Part shown: positions 50,146-61,387 of the stretch, in pieces
Position numbering within the stretch: position 1 is the stretch's first letter
Layout: each line of letters starts with the position of its first letter
Assembly: GCA_029379385.1 (NCBI GenBank)
Contig: CM055608.1
Location: forward strand, 26,782,350 to 26,846,349
Source: Quillaja saponaria
Lineage: Eukaryota; Streptophyta; Magnoliopsida; Fabales; Quillajaceae
Length of the DNA stretch: 64,000 nucleotides
Reading direction: 5' to 3'
The notes under the pieces: generated by a model
Database searches by the model: none
What the model was told of the DNA's origin: nothing
What the model saw: the letters and a program-made list of their open reading frames with translations, nothing else
Program-made: the position numbers and the translations under genes

Positions 50146-51882
50146 TTTTTAATTGACTGGGGAGAGCGAAGTGTGGACAGTTTTCTTTTGTTTATTTATG
50201 TGCTGACTCCTAGTGCTTCTCAACGGATGCTTTCTCCCCCCTCCCCTCTTGCGTTTTCTTAAAAATCCTTTTGGACACCATTGTCTTCTTCAAAGAAGGG
50301 AGAAAATATATGTCCAATGCGAGATGATTTAGGGGGAAATAGGAGGTTATACTTTATCTAGACATTGCTTCATCGGAAACCATGGGACAGAAGTGAACGA
50401 TGAAGGGACGATAGCACATCCAGGGAGCTAATATTGTTCTGTATCATGCAATACAGGCAATACTTAGTATTGTCATCACATCAAGACAAAACACTGCTGA
50501 CATTTCAATATTCAACAATTTTGAAGAAACAATACCATTAACCCGAATGACAAGCAATGGATGGTGTTCCCTACTACGGAGACTTACAAAAAGAACCTGA
50601 TTCATGCTCGACGAAAAGAAGTTTGTCGTTGACTACTCATGCCGACCACATCCTTTCTCAATCCTAGTCTGATCTTCCAATGCAGAGGACGCGGCATTTA
50701 TGGTTTTTGCCTATGCAGTTCTCATTAATATTTACTGCAAGTGTTATATATGGCTTGAAGTACGGCTTTGCTTGATGTTGACAGTTTGGTTTTATATTAG
50801 CATTTACAGACATTATGTGATTGAGGGATTTAAAATTATAATGATCATGCTTGTCTGTCTCTTTTTACTTCTACTGGGTCATTGCTAAGTTTTGGATATC
50901 CTAAGAGGATTGTTGCTTCTACTATGTTGTGGTCCAATGTCTTGTACGCTTCCTGGTACACCTGTGCAGGAGTGAACGCACATTTTTCTGTAGTATGTAG
51001 GTAGATAAGAGAAAAATAATAATTCCCATTACATTTTTCTGTAGTATGTAGGGTAAGGAAAAGAAAGAACATTTCCATTACATTATACGGTTAATTCAGT
51101 AGATTACTCTTTGCCTGTTTAGAACGAATGTCAAGTTTTACTTTGATCTTGATCATAATTTGGTGGTGCTTTGGCATTTTCATTGTCATTGTATTGGAGG
51201 AAATCCGCAGGACTTATTTGCGAGATAAAGATCCAAGGATATGGCTGCTGAAATTGTTAAATGAAATTCAGGACATAGTAGATCACAATTATTTAGACTA
51301 GGATATAAGTTAATACAGATAAACGTAGTAATCTTATTTTATAGCTGCGATAATTTTAAGATTTGGTCATTGTTGTTTATTCACATTTTAGAGGGAGGGA
51401 GAATCAAAACATTTTAAATTCCTTGTTCATCTGCCAGCTCACCCACATAACTGGATTTCGATCTCCCCCTCAGCTTTCTTAAAAGAAAAGGGGCATTCAC
51501 ACAAAGCATTCCATTCTCTTCAGTGGAAGGAGTAGATCGAACTCAAGTCCCACGGCAAAAAGCACCAAATTTGCTGACTTGCTAATGGAAAGACGAAGAA
51601 AGAGCATGCTATTGAAGACGTTGTTACATATGTCGGGAAGGCCTCCGTTGATTGTGCTATCCCAATGGTTACTGACCCATTATCCATATAACATTTCCAC
51701 CAGACACATGTGCGAAAGGAATTGCCAAGAAAAAAGAAAAGTAAAGAAAAAGGAACCTGTGACAATATTGTTGTTGTATACAATACATTCGATTTTTCAC
51801 TATAGCCGTAATTCCTACATGTTTTTCCACTAACCAAGGCCCTCTTCATCAAACATTAAAATGCTTAAAGTTTCAAAAGAAA
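50146..51882. other. 3' flanks of two convergent genes
   Basis: NUP160 (+) and the zinc-finger gene (-) end toward each other here, so both 3' UTRs lie in this stretch. An imperfect 51-bp tandem duplication at about 50980-51082 shares catttttctgtagtatgtag. No further gene is visible. Confidence 0.6.
50980..51082. repeat. 51-bp imperfect tandem duplication
   Basis: The phrase catttttctgtagtatgtag occurs at 50981 and again at 51032, followed in both units by an AG-rich stretch and a ccatta ending. It lies between the convergent 3' ends of NUP160 and the ZNF593-like gene. Confidence 0.75.
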
Positions 51883-54800
51883 TCACATTGACATAAGTTT
51901 TGGACCATTATCCGGCATTCCCATCCCAGCAGCTAAATCAGCATCAAGTTGAGTATGTGGTGCTGGCCCCATCATCTGCTTTAAACTGCGCCAAGAAAAT
52001 TTGTGTAATTCCCCTCAATTAATGTAGGATACAGAGTAGGAAACATCAAAACACAGATCGATTCAAACTTCAAGAAGCCTTATAAGCTGAATTAAAAAGA
52101 ATGGTAGCAAATCTAAAAAGATTTTCAGTCAACTAAAATCACACACAACAAATTCAGATAATTGTTAAAAGTACTCCATGTAGTTTTACTTATTTGAATC
52201 GAGTATCAGACTGCTAGGAAGTTACCTGTCACTTATATTTTACAAGCAGATAGGCATACTTGCACTCATATACATGCAAAAGTAGCAAGACATCAGTAAA
52301 ATTAAAAATTTGATTGCTAAGTATATTACACGAATTTTGTGATCTTGTATGCCTCAAGATATTGAAAACTAAGTCATATACACCTCTTGTGCTATTAACA
52401 TGCAAAAAGTACTGCAAACTATCCAAAAGTTTTTGGGGCCAAATACGCAACAATATTGCTTGAATACTAAAAGAAACGTCTCAATTTCATATCGACTCAA
52501 GAATTGAACAGTGCAGCCATTTTGTTGTCTCTCATTTTCTTTAAGATGGAAAGTAAACACCCAAGTTTTTTATGCTTATATGTTTAATTATTGAAAAATA
52601 ACTGTATACATATGAAATTATTACATGTGATCTTGAAAAGTAGCCCGTGGTATTTTGTTCCAACTAATCGATCTAAATAGGCCTATCCCTATTGTATCCC
52701 GTTATGGGATAAGTGACGTTCTACATTCTATGTTTCCGTTCCCGTTCCGTATACCGTATTAATCCACGTACTAGGTAACAACCTCAATTCATATCTCATT
52801 GAACCATGTAGAGATGTGTGAAGTATGCTTCAAATATTTCAATTCTTGTCTGGCGCAGAAGCCTTTAACAGAATAGAAGTTAAAAATATAAGTATGTTTC
52901 TTATTTAGCATAATGGGCTCCAGCCCATGGTATTAGCCAAAGAGTATTTTTATTTATGCTTTATTAGTATAATAATTAGTCATTAACTAGTATGTGACTT
53001 CTAATTAGTTTAGAAATATCTAGAACTAGGTCAACAAGGAGCTGCTACAAAACCTATATAAGTGATCTTCCACTCTTGTAATTGGATGATTATTATTATT
53101 ATTATATTTCAGAATATGAGATTCTAGGTTTTGATTACTGGAGTGGTCTTCCACTCTTCTAGCGTATGTAATTCCATTACTAGCTACTCCTTCTTTTATT
53201 TATCAGTTGCACCAGAAATACTGGGTGGTACATACTGTGGAATGTAGTGGAATTGCTGGTATAATACCAGCTGGTTCAGTATGGTTTTGATTATTGATAA
53301 CATTGTAATTCTTCAATGTCTATAACTCTAGTCAGCATGTTATTCAATGGCATGCTATCTGAGAACTATTTAGTTATAATCTATTGAACAGGCAGCATTT
53401 CAACGAGGGCGAAAACCAACAAAATAAATGTGGTAAAAAGATACCAAAACACTATAGCTACTCGGTACCATGAGATCTCTAAGACTAGCATGACTATATA
53501 AGTCAAGAATCTGATTAACTACCCCATCTTTGGGGTTTTGGGGGGGGGGGGGGGGGGGTTACAACAGAGAGGGAGGGGGAGAAAGATGCAAAGAATCATA
53601 CCGCTTCTTGTGACGTTTGGTCTTGAAATGTTCATCCCGTACAGCCACATTGGAAAAGTATCGACTGCATGTCACAAATGATATAGTGCATATTATAGCA
53701 AAGTCCACTTGAAAAAAACGAACAAAACCATATTCTAGAACAGGATACACACAATGGAGTCACAGGAATGGAAAAGGGTGTAGTGAAAAATACATATTAA
53801 TTTTGAGACTTTCCCCATTCTTGCTTATTTTCAACTAGGACAAACATAGATGTAATTTCAAAAGTTTTCAGTCCTTGTTCAACTGTGAAATTTATCCAAC
53901 TTTTATCTCCATTTACATTTTGTTTTCTTTTACAAGGAAAAATAAGAAAGGAAAACTGTGAAAACATGTTGAGCTTGTTTAGTTATGATAGAACAGTTTC
54001 CATTCCACAAATGCAACTTTATGTACAAAAATAACATGTTTTAACTAAAATTTGGAAATTATGGTTTCCCAACTAGATGATTTTTAATGGATCTTGGAAT
54101 CCACTCCAAATAAATTTTCCAAGGGAGAAAGAAACACCATACTGTCTACAATGTGGAGATTTTTTTATACTTATTTTCAACACAAATATTTGGGTATGGA
54201 AAATGAAAAACGTTTCCCATGACTAAATAACAGGGTCATTAATTTCATGAAATCAGAAAACCCCCGTTCTCCAAATCTGTAACACTGGAAAACATCACTG
54301 GGGTGCTTTTATCAATAAAAAACCAGCCTGTAAGTTTCATAAAAAGAAGGCCCTCTAGTTTTGGGCAAGTAAACACAGCTGAGATTTCTAGTTTTCTAAC
54401 CGTAAACATATAACATTTTATAGTTTTCCTCCAATTAAACTAAAATATCCATTTTTTCACAACTGAAGATTTGGAGAAACAAGTTTCTTAACGAGTCCCA
54501 ATTTTCAGTTCTATATCTAAATAACGGAATATTGAAAATTTCATTCTTTTAAGCAACTAAATATCATATTTTTCTACCATTATTCTTCAGAAACAAAAAA
54601 CAAACCCAAACACAAACTAAATATGTAATTTATAAGCAAGAAAATTTATGATGAAGCAAAAGAAAGACATACTCGCAGTGGAAGCAGTAATACTGTCCCA
54701 TCCCCGGTAAATCTTCATCTACAGGCAAAGATTTTTTCTGTTCATCGGGCTTCTTCAACTCATCGTAAACCATATCGTCCCGTACACAATTTCCAAGTCA

Positions 54801-54960
54801 AGAAACCAAACAAAAATTTACAGATCGACGAGAAAATAAATAAAATTAAGAATACAAGAAAAAACGAAAGGATATCTTTGACAAGGAATTTGGTACGACG
54901 AGCAGTCTTGTGAGAGTATCTTCTTTTCTTGACATGTCTGTGCGGACACTTTCCACCCAT
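51883..54960 (-). CDS. ZNF593/Bud20-type C2H2 zinc-finger protein (60S ribosome biogenesis)
   Basis: Four exons read on the minus strand: 54960-54876, 54781-54673, 53664-53602 and 51985-51883, joining in frame into 119 residues. The protein starts MGGKCPHRHVKKRRYSHKTA, has a single U1-type zinc finger (YYCFHCDRYFSNVAVRDEHFKTKRHKKR, Cys-x2-Cys...His-x5-His) and ends with GPAPHTQLDADLAAGMGMP. This is the layout of ZNF593 and yeast Bud20, shuttling factors that associate with pre-60S ribosomes. The basic N-terminus is a likely nuclear localisation and rRNA-binding region. Intron 1 (54782-54875) is not GT-AG: it begins ATATCCTTT and ends AC, and only that choice gives the conserved FLVKGDDMVYDEL. 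The other introns are GT-AG. Intron 3 (51986-53601) contains a 19-base G run and a possible LTR remnant. Confidence 0.95.
52870..53260. mobile_element. possible LTR-retrotransposon remnant (solo LTR) in intron 3
   Basis: The stretch has an LTR-like composition: ttctaattagtttagaaat, then a TATA-like cctatataag, then duplicated gatcttccactctt/ggtcttccactctt phrases around an ATT microsatellite. I could not fix the ends or a target-site duplication, so this is a weak call. Confidence 0.3.
53540..53558. repeat. 19-base G homopolymer
   Basis: An uninterrupted run of 19 G on the + strand (C on the transcribed strand's RNA) in intron 3 of the zinc-finger gene, about 45 bases from the exon 3 donor. 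Runs of G this long are rare in AT-rich plant DNA. The exact length may be unreliable. Confidence 0.85.
54782..54875 (-). other. U12-type AT-AC intron of the ZNF593-like gene
   Basis: On the minus strand the intron opens with ATATCCTTT, the consensus minor-spliceosome donor. It ends with AC, preceded by tttcttgac, which matches the U12 branch consensus TTCCTTRAC at eight of nine positions. The branch adenosine lies 16 bases from the 3' end, inside the usual range. The 94-base removal splits the Gly codon of FLVKGDDMVYDEL. Confidence 0.92.
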
Positions 54961-56268
54961 TTTTCTTTCGGATTTTGGATCCGAATCCTCCTTCTGTTCT
55001 CCACCGTAAAACCCAAAGTTAGGGTTTTTCTTTTCCTGCTTCAGGGGAATGGCATATTACAAGTTTACAACCGTGTCGGTTTCTTTATAGGGTAAATTAC
55101 ATGAATGCCACTCAATTAAGATAATATTACACAACTATTTTTAATTAAATTACATTCCCCTCCCATTAATTTTATAGAAACGACATTCCAATCCAAATTT
55201 GAAAATTAGACACGCCCCTTTCCATGGATGACAAACAAAAGTACAAAACCTTTGGAAAAAGAGTCTTTTTATATTTTCAGATGATCAATAAATTACATTT
55301 TCTATTTTTCTCGTTAAAAATGTTATGACATGATTTTTTATAATTTTGAGGATAAAATCAGATCTTTTAATAATTTTCTTAAATGGTATGTTTGGAATAA
55401 TAGAAAAAAAATAAAAATTGAAAGGGATTTTTTTTTATTTTGAATAAAATGAATTATTATAAAACTCAATTTAATTTTCTTGTTCGAAATATATGAGTCA
55501 TTTCAGTATAAGTATTTTTCCTAAGCTAACCAATTTTTTTTGTTAAAATGATCATTGAAATAATAAGATACAAAAGATATGTCTAATGATATCTTATTAT
55601 ATGCTTACTGAAAAATTTTAGTAGTCACATATCTTATTACAATTTGATGTACATAATTGAATATGTATAGGTAAGCATGCAAATATATCTCAATACAAAA
55701 TGTTCAATAAGTGACATGACATAAAATAATAGATACTGCAATAAATTTACAATTCAACAATTACAATGTGAAAAATAATAAAGATAATATTGTCATTTAA
55801 GATATGAGAATCATTTGATTAGTAATACATCTATGTTTATATATTCATGTCATATGACTTTTTCTTTTTGTTAGAAATAAATGGAGGTGGGTTAACGATT
55901 AATTGTATCACCGTTGAGTAGGTAAAATAATAATTCGGAAACTACATGTTAACAAAGTAAAAATCATATAAACCATAGGATAGGTAAAGTGATCTACCCT
56001 TTGTTTGCTTGGGTGGCTTTTAATTTCATTCTAATCCTATAAAATACTTAAAAAATTAAATTAGATCCCTTAAATTAACATTTTTCTTTATTATCCTCCA
56101 AAAACATGAAATATGCCAATTTAATATAATCTACAATTTTCATTAGGCCTAAGGATAAAATATGCCAACATATTATTTTCTTTATTCAATATGGAAAACT
56201 TAATAATTTTCTTATTCTTAATTACAATATATTTTTTCAGTACTATGTTACTCAACATAATTTCACGC
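54961..56268. other. upstream region of the ZNF593-like gene; no other gene seen
   Basis: The first hundred bases beyond 54960 should hold the 5' UTR and promoter on the minus strand, including tttggatccgaatcctcc near 54975. Further right the sequence is AT-rich, with no coding region that I can support. Confidence 0.55.
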
Positions 56269-56843
56269 AATGTTTTGGAAGTTAGACCGACACGGTCAAA
56301 AAGATTGGTTGGACCGTTGTTCGATTGACAAATTAAACCGGATTGAATCAAAATAATTACTTTGATGAATAGACCAATCAAAACCATAAAAAAAAAAAAA
56401 TTGATATCGAGTTAATCAAATTGAACTTTCAAATTTTTTATTTTATTTTTTGTATGAAGGATGAGTGAAATATTTATATTTTATATTAAAGATTAATGAA
56501 ACAATTATATTTTATATTAATATTGTTTTCATTATTTTGACACATAAGTTAAAATTTGAATATTATAATACACAATAAATCAATCAATTATCGTATTAAT
56601 TATTAATAATTATTTTTGGCTATTTGTAATGTTCTTATTATTAATGAATATTGAATTATTATTATTATTTTATTTTATTTTTGTATATAGTATTTATAAT
56701 TAAAAGAAATATATATATAATGTGTAATATTTAAAACAAATAATTAAATATATTTATAACATTATCTAGTCTGATACTGGTTAAACCAATGATCCGATCA
56801 GGTAAATTTTTTGAATCGATCACCAATCCAGTTTTTAAAACAT
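56269..56843. mobile_element. MITE-like element (about 575 bp) with inverted ends
   Basis: The left end reads aatgttttggaagttagacc. The reverse complement of the right end reads aatgttttaaaaactggatt. The bases just inside each end carry gaccg/ccgg/tggttaaacca phrases typical of a common plant hAT-like MITE group. No coding content is present. I did not find a convincing target-site duplication. Confidence 0.5.
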
Positions 56844-57652
56844 TATTAAAGCTTTGTTTAGAAACCGTGAGGGCATCTTTTACACCTGCACCAAAAGCAT
56901 TACATTACATATACAGCTAAAAATAATTGAATACAAAAATAAAAATTGTGCACCATTGAATTGAATGAAACATATTCTTGTCCGCAATCGAAACAAAACA
57001 GTGCTAAATGCCAAGAGAAAGAATCAAAACAAGATGAGACAGCCATCCTGATTTCCTGCTTGTGCTCGGTTTGGCATTATTGGTTGATTTGTTTGGCTGC
57101 ACCAGATTTTCTGCAACCTCTTCCGTATAATCCCACGATACAAACAGAAGAAAAAACAGATGAACTAAGCATCCTGATTTTCTATATAATTCATAAAAGA
57201 AATTACTAATGCTAAAAGAAGACAAAAACGTAAGTATTTTTTTCCCTATAGCATGCAATTTCTTACCTCGGCTGTAGATGCTTGAAATGTTTAAAGCTCA
57301 AAAATGAGAGGAAGAAGACAAACCAAGATCCCATGGGGACCAAGATTACATGCTCCTAATAAACTCTACTAAACAAAACTTACCAAAGAAAGGTGCAGGT
57401 GCAAATGCAGAAAAATGAAGTCAACCTTAGTTGGCTGAGAAACAAACAATTAAGAGAGCCATATGGAAAGGCTCACTTATTCAATCAAGGGAGAAAAACC
57501 GTGGTATACTAATTCTCATGGTGTGAGAAATATGGGTTAGGGTTTAAACAGAAGGACAAAGCATCATGAAGAGCAAAGCTTTATGCAGACGTGCAATTTA
57601 TGATGCAGCAGCAAAACACTACCTACCTACATAAGAGAGAGTAATGCCTTAG

Positions 57653-57682
57653 CCCACGTGATACCAAAATAAAACACGTGGG
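57653..57682. promoter_or_regulatory. inverted pair of G-box motifs
   Basis: CCCACGTG and CACGTGGG lie 14 bases apart, forming a perfect 8-bp inverted repeat. CACGTG is the binding core for bZIP and bHLH factors. No gene start is nearby (the CSLA remnant starts 3.7 kb downstream), so function is speculative. Confidence 0.4.
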
Positions 57683-60600
57683 GATTTATGCCCAAAGCCT
57701 GACAGAGGGTGACAATTCAAGAGAATATCAACTGTTTGTCCAGCTGGTTACATGCACAAGGGCCACGAGACCACCCATGGTTACCATACTTACATAGTCA
57801 GAGGTGAAAAACCGTCCCATTGAATCTGGCCCAACAGTAACACTACGAATCCTGCTATTTCACTCAGTCCGTTCACAATATGGTATCGAATCATGGAGTG
57901 AATAAGATACATAACACATCAAGGTTTCATGGATGTTGCAACATTTCGAGAGAAAGCATGTGCAAATACATGTAAACAGGATTTAACAGATAATTTTACA
58001 GGATTTCCAGGCCAAGGCAAGAGCATACCATGCGGACAGTTCAAAATAATCTTGTAAGGACTAAGGAATAAGGTCCTTCTACTTCAGCTGTAGTTTAATG
58101 GTGAACATAAATATGTACTATAAGGTGCTAGCAAGATGTGAAAGGTATGTGCCAAAAACTACTAGACAAAAGTAGACAATCTCTTAGTCAGGACTACTAC
58201 AGTAAGTGTTTGACTTTGAATACAAATGAGGGTCAGATTAATATAGGTGTTTACAGATTAAGGGCCACCTATTGATGAGATTTCTGTCATTACCCAATTA
58301 ATATATTGTTATAATTCTGGTTTTATTTATTTTCATTGGAATAACTGTCAATTAGTTTTGGTGGTTAGTGAAATATTTATAACAAAAGGCACATTTAATT
58401 TATCCCAGAAAGAAAGTGATATATATGGGTGCATGGCTTAGAAAATTTCCGCACAGATCCTAATTACAGCTTTTAAGTACCTTACAGACAGTTGAGCTAA
58501 CGGTGGCAAAGTCAGATAATTACTGTTACACTGTTATATCTCAAAACCGTCTACTGCAGGAGCGATCGCATTTTGTCCATGTTACCAACGTTCAGGTTAT
58601 GGACTGCAATAGCAGTAAAAGTCTGTTGTACACTAGAAGACTCCTGGTACCTCAGCAATGCAAGCCCTCATTATACGAGTGCCCCATATCCCTTGGCAAT
58701 ACAATTTCCCTCATATTCTCCTGTCCAATTCCTTCCTTTTTCATCCCCAACCACAAAAGTAAACCTTAAGTATGTATAACCATCACAAGACTACCAATTG
58801 CATGGAAAGTGGAAATCAAGTTACAATTAACATAATGTTCTGCTTGATACTCTGCCCCCTGCAATTGGTATGTGTGTGGGCACGTGTTATTCCCAGCTTC
58901 CATAAGCATCGCCAAAGTAATCAATATAATTGGGCTGCTCAGTAACAAACACGGAACAGACACCAAGGGAGCACAAGGTACTGATAAGGGTTATAAATTA
59001 TAACTAGAAGGAAAAATAAGGTAGAGAAATGCAACATGTTAAAACCAGATTCAATGTGGAGGCATGCAATTTCAGGATAATATGATCGTGATACTGTGTC
59101 TAGGAAAAGAAAGGACATAATTAACAATATTAAATGCTAAACAATTATACCCCCCAACAGGAAAACCATTGATCATTTTCCTAATGCACTTGACCAAGTG
59201 CACCGGGTTTCAATTGTTGATTCACAAGCAAACAGAATGCTAATTTGGCATTATGCGGAACAACAAAGCAGCACTATTGTCTACATTGAATTTCTTAAGA
59301 AAACCACAAGACATTTTGCTCATGATGGAACAAGCACCTTATCATAGTACACAAAATTATGCTCACACTTTATGTTCCCTGCAAGACGTAAAGCAGTTGT
59401 ATGGAATACATAATGTTGAAGCCCGTCTCTCAATATTGGAAACCACCAAAAAAAACACTGAATAAGCTATTTGCATAACAGTACTGACAATAAATGCATG
59501 CCAACTAGCGTAAATACCAAATAATGGGTGATCATAGAACAGGAGACCAGGGTCAGACTGGGGATAAAAGAGGATCATCAATAATGTAATACCAAATTAT
59601 GGAAAAGGCTAGTCCAACTGAAAGTTTCAAATATCAGGAATGGTTTGACCAGGCATGGTATACTCCAGCATGAATTATCTAATTCAGCCACTGAAGTTCA
59701 AATGTCATGCATAAATGCTTAACCAAGATAAATATTTTTAAAAAGGAAATGGAATAAAACATATAGAAACCAATAACCTAAAGTGCATTCACTTCAACAG
59801 GCTACTTACTATAGCTGACCTATATAATAATCAAGTTTATATATCCAAAATTTACATAACTTCATGCTTTCTATTTATGATGAAATATTTGATTCAATAG
59901 TCTGACACATGATACAGCATTCTTATATCCTATATTTAGTCATTTAATATATGAACATGTTCCGTATTTACTAATGTTAAATAAAGATTTGAATAAATAG
60001 ACTTTTGCAAATGGAAGCTGCAACCTAATTTAACCGTCCAGCACAGCAGATAAATTTAAATCCTACCACACAATGAAATGCATTCTATACTTGGCATAGC
60101 TATTTTGATTTCACTGATTTTAGCTGAAATCAAAACAGCTGAATTGGATTGAGGCAAAAAATAGTAATGTAGTTTTGATGCTAGCTTCCAACATATTCAT
60201 TGATCAAGAAGCCGACAATGTAGCTGAAGTGTTAGACTATAGTGTCCACTGTCCACGATTAACTTGAGTGCGTGCAAAACAAGTTTTTATGTAAACATAT
60301 AGACAATCCCATCAACAACCATATTTTTTGGCTGCAATGTGTTTGCAGAATCTACATATGCAATCTGAGTTGGGCACATGAAAATTTGTCATTTTCATAC
60401 AGTCAATTACTAAATAGTCAACTAAAATTGACTCCGTCATTTCATAATTCAATTTATATAATTTACTTTTGTAGTTTTAAATTCAACCTTGAAGAATCAA
60501 TGTTACCTTTTGCTTCTTTCAAAATGTCATAAAAAACAATTGGTAAAGAGAGAAAGTAATAACTAGACATGTTAGTATTTCCTTGTAAGTTTTCTGATGA

Positions 60601-61198
60601 AGACTTAATTCAGCATATAAAATACTCGTTCTGGAAGTATTAATTGTTCAATGTTTTAGCTGTTTCATTGGACAAGGATCTTTAAATTGTTTTGCAGTGA
60701 TAAAAAACAGTAAAAGCATGCAATGAACTACAACGCTTTCTCCAAATTTTCCAAAAACGATATATAATTGTAGTAACAAATGAAGTTCCAAGAATATCCT
60801 CATCCTCAACCCCCAAAGAAAAATAAAAAAGTTGACATATTTAACTCATTTTGAGGCAGATAAACAAAATAACAAAAGAACATATCTAAGTATTAAAGAA
60901 GATACCCGAAATGTCAGCTTGCCTCTGTTGCACACATCTGAGATTTTACTAACAAGATTCCAGAATCTCAAAATAAGTACAAGCAGTTAAACTAATCCAA
61001 ATCATTGACAGTAATTTGATTGCATTGTCGGTGAGAAAGGCCAGGTATCCAGCTATCAAATACATATGTTGTAGCACCACTGCTTGCATGAAGAACGTGT
61101 GTCTCTAAACTACAATCTCCCCCATAACAGATCACTCGTTGTACTACATTCTTCCACCTAAACCCAATTTACGTCTTCAACTTCTCCTCAGCTATTGC

Positions 61199-61286
61199 CT
61201 TTCTATTTAAAGTAAAGGCTTCATCTCCAAGACACATTGCATCTTTCTATTTAAAGTAAAGGCTTCATCTCCAAGACACATTGCAC
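61199..61286. repeat. 44-bp tandem duplication
   Basis: The unit beginning ctttctatttaaagtaaagg at 61199 is repeated at 61243 with essentially no change. It ends about 100 bases before the CSLA start codon. Near identity suggests a recent duplication. Confidence 0.9.
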
Positions 61287-61387
61287 CTACTTGATGCACT
61301 CCCCATCCAATTCCTTCTAGTGACTCCTAGTTCAGGCTCTAGGTTTGGTGTTTATTTTCTACCAGAACTAGGGACACCACAGGGACC

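Larger units (their letters stand above)
56844..61387. other. intergenic region upstream of the CSLA pseudogene
   Basis: Several frames of 60-90 codons exist (for example 56946-57209, 58503-58769 and 59253-59465), but none resembles a known protein or joins through splice sites. A symmetric pair of G-box motifs lies at 57653-57682. A 44-bp tandem duplication lies at 61199-61286. The last part should be the former promoter of the CSLA gene. Confidence 0.55.

Noticed and set aside
54884..54960. A conventional GT donor (ctt|gtcaaa) for exon 1 of the ZNF593-like gene
   Set aside because: It would delete the conserved VKG residues and leave the frame unmatched. The AT-AC reading restores the family sequence exactly and has U12 donor and branch sites.
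56946..57258. Overlapping frames of 84-87 codons on both strands
   Set aside because: Neither resembles a known protein and neither has supporting exons. The compositions are those expected of non-coding DNA.
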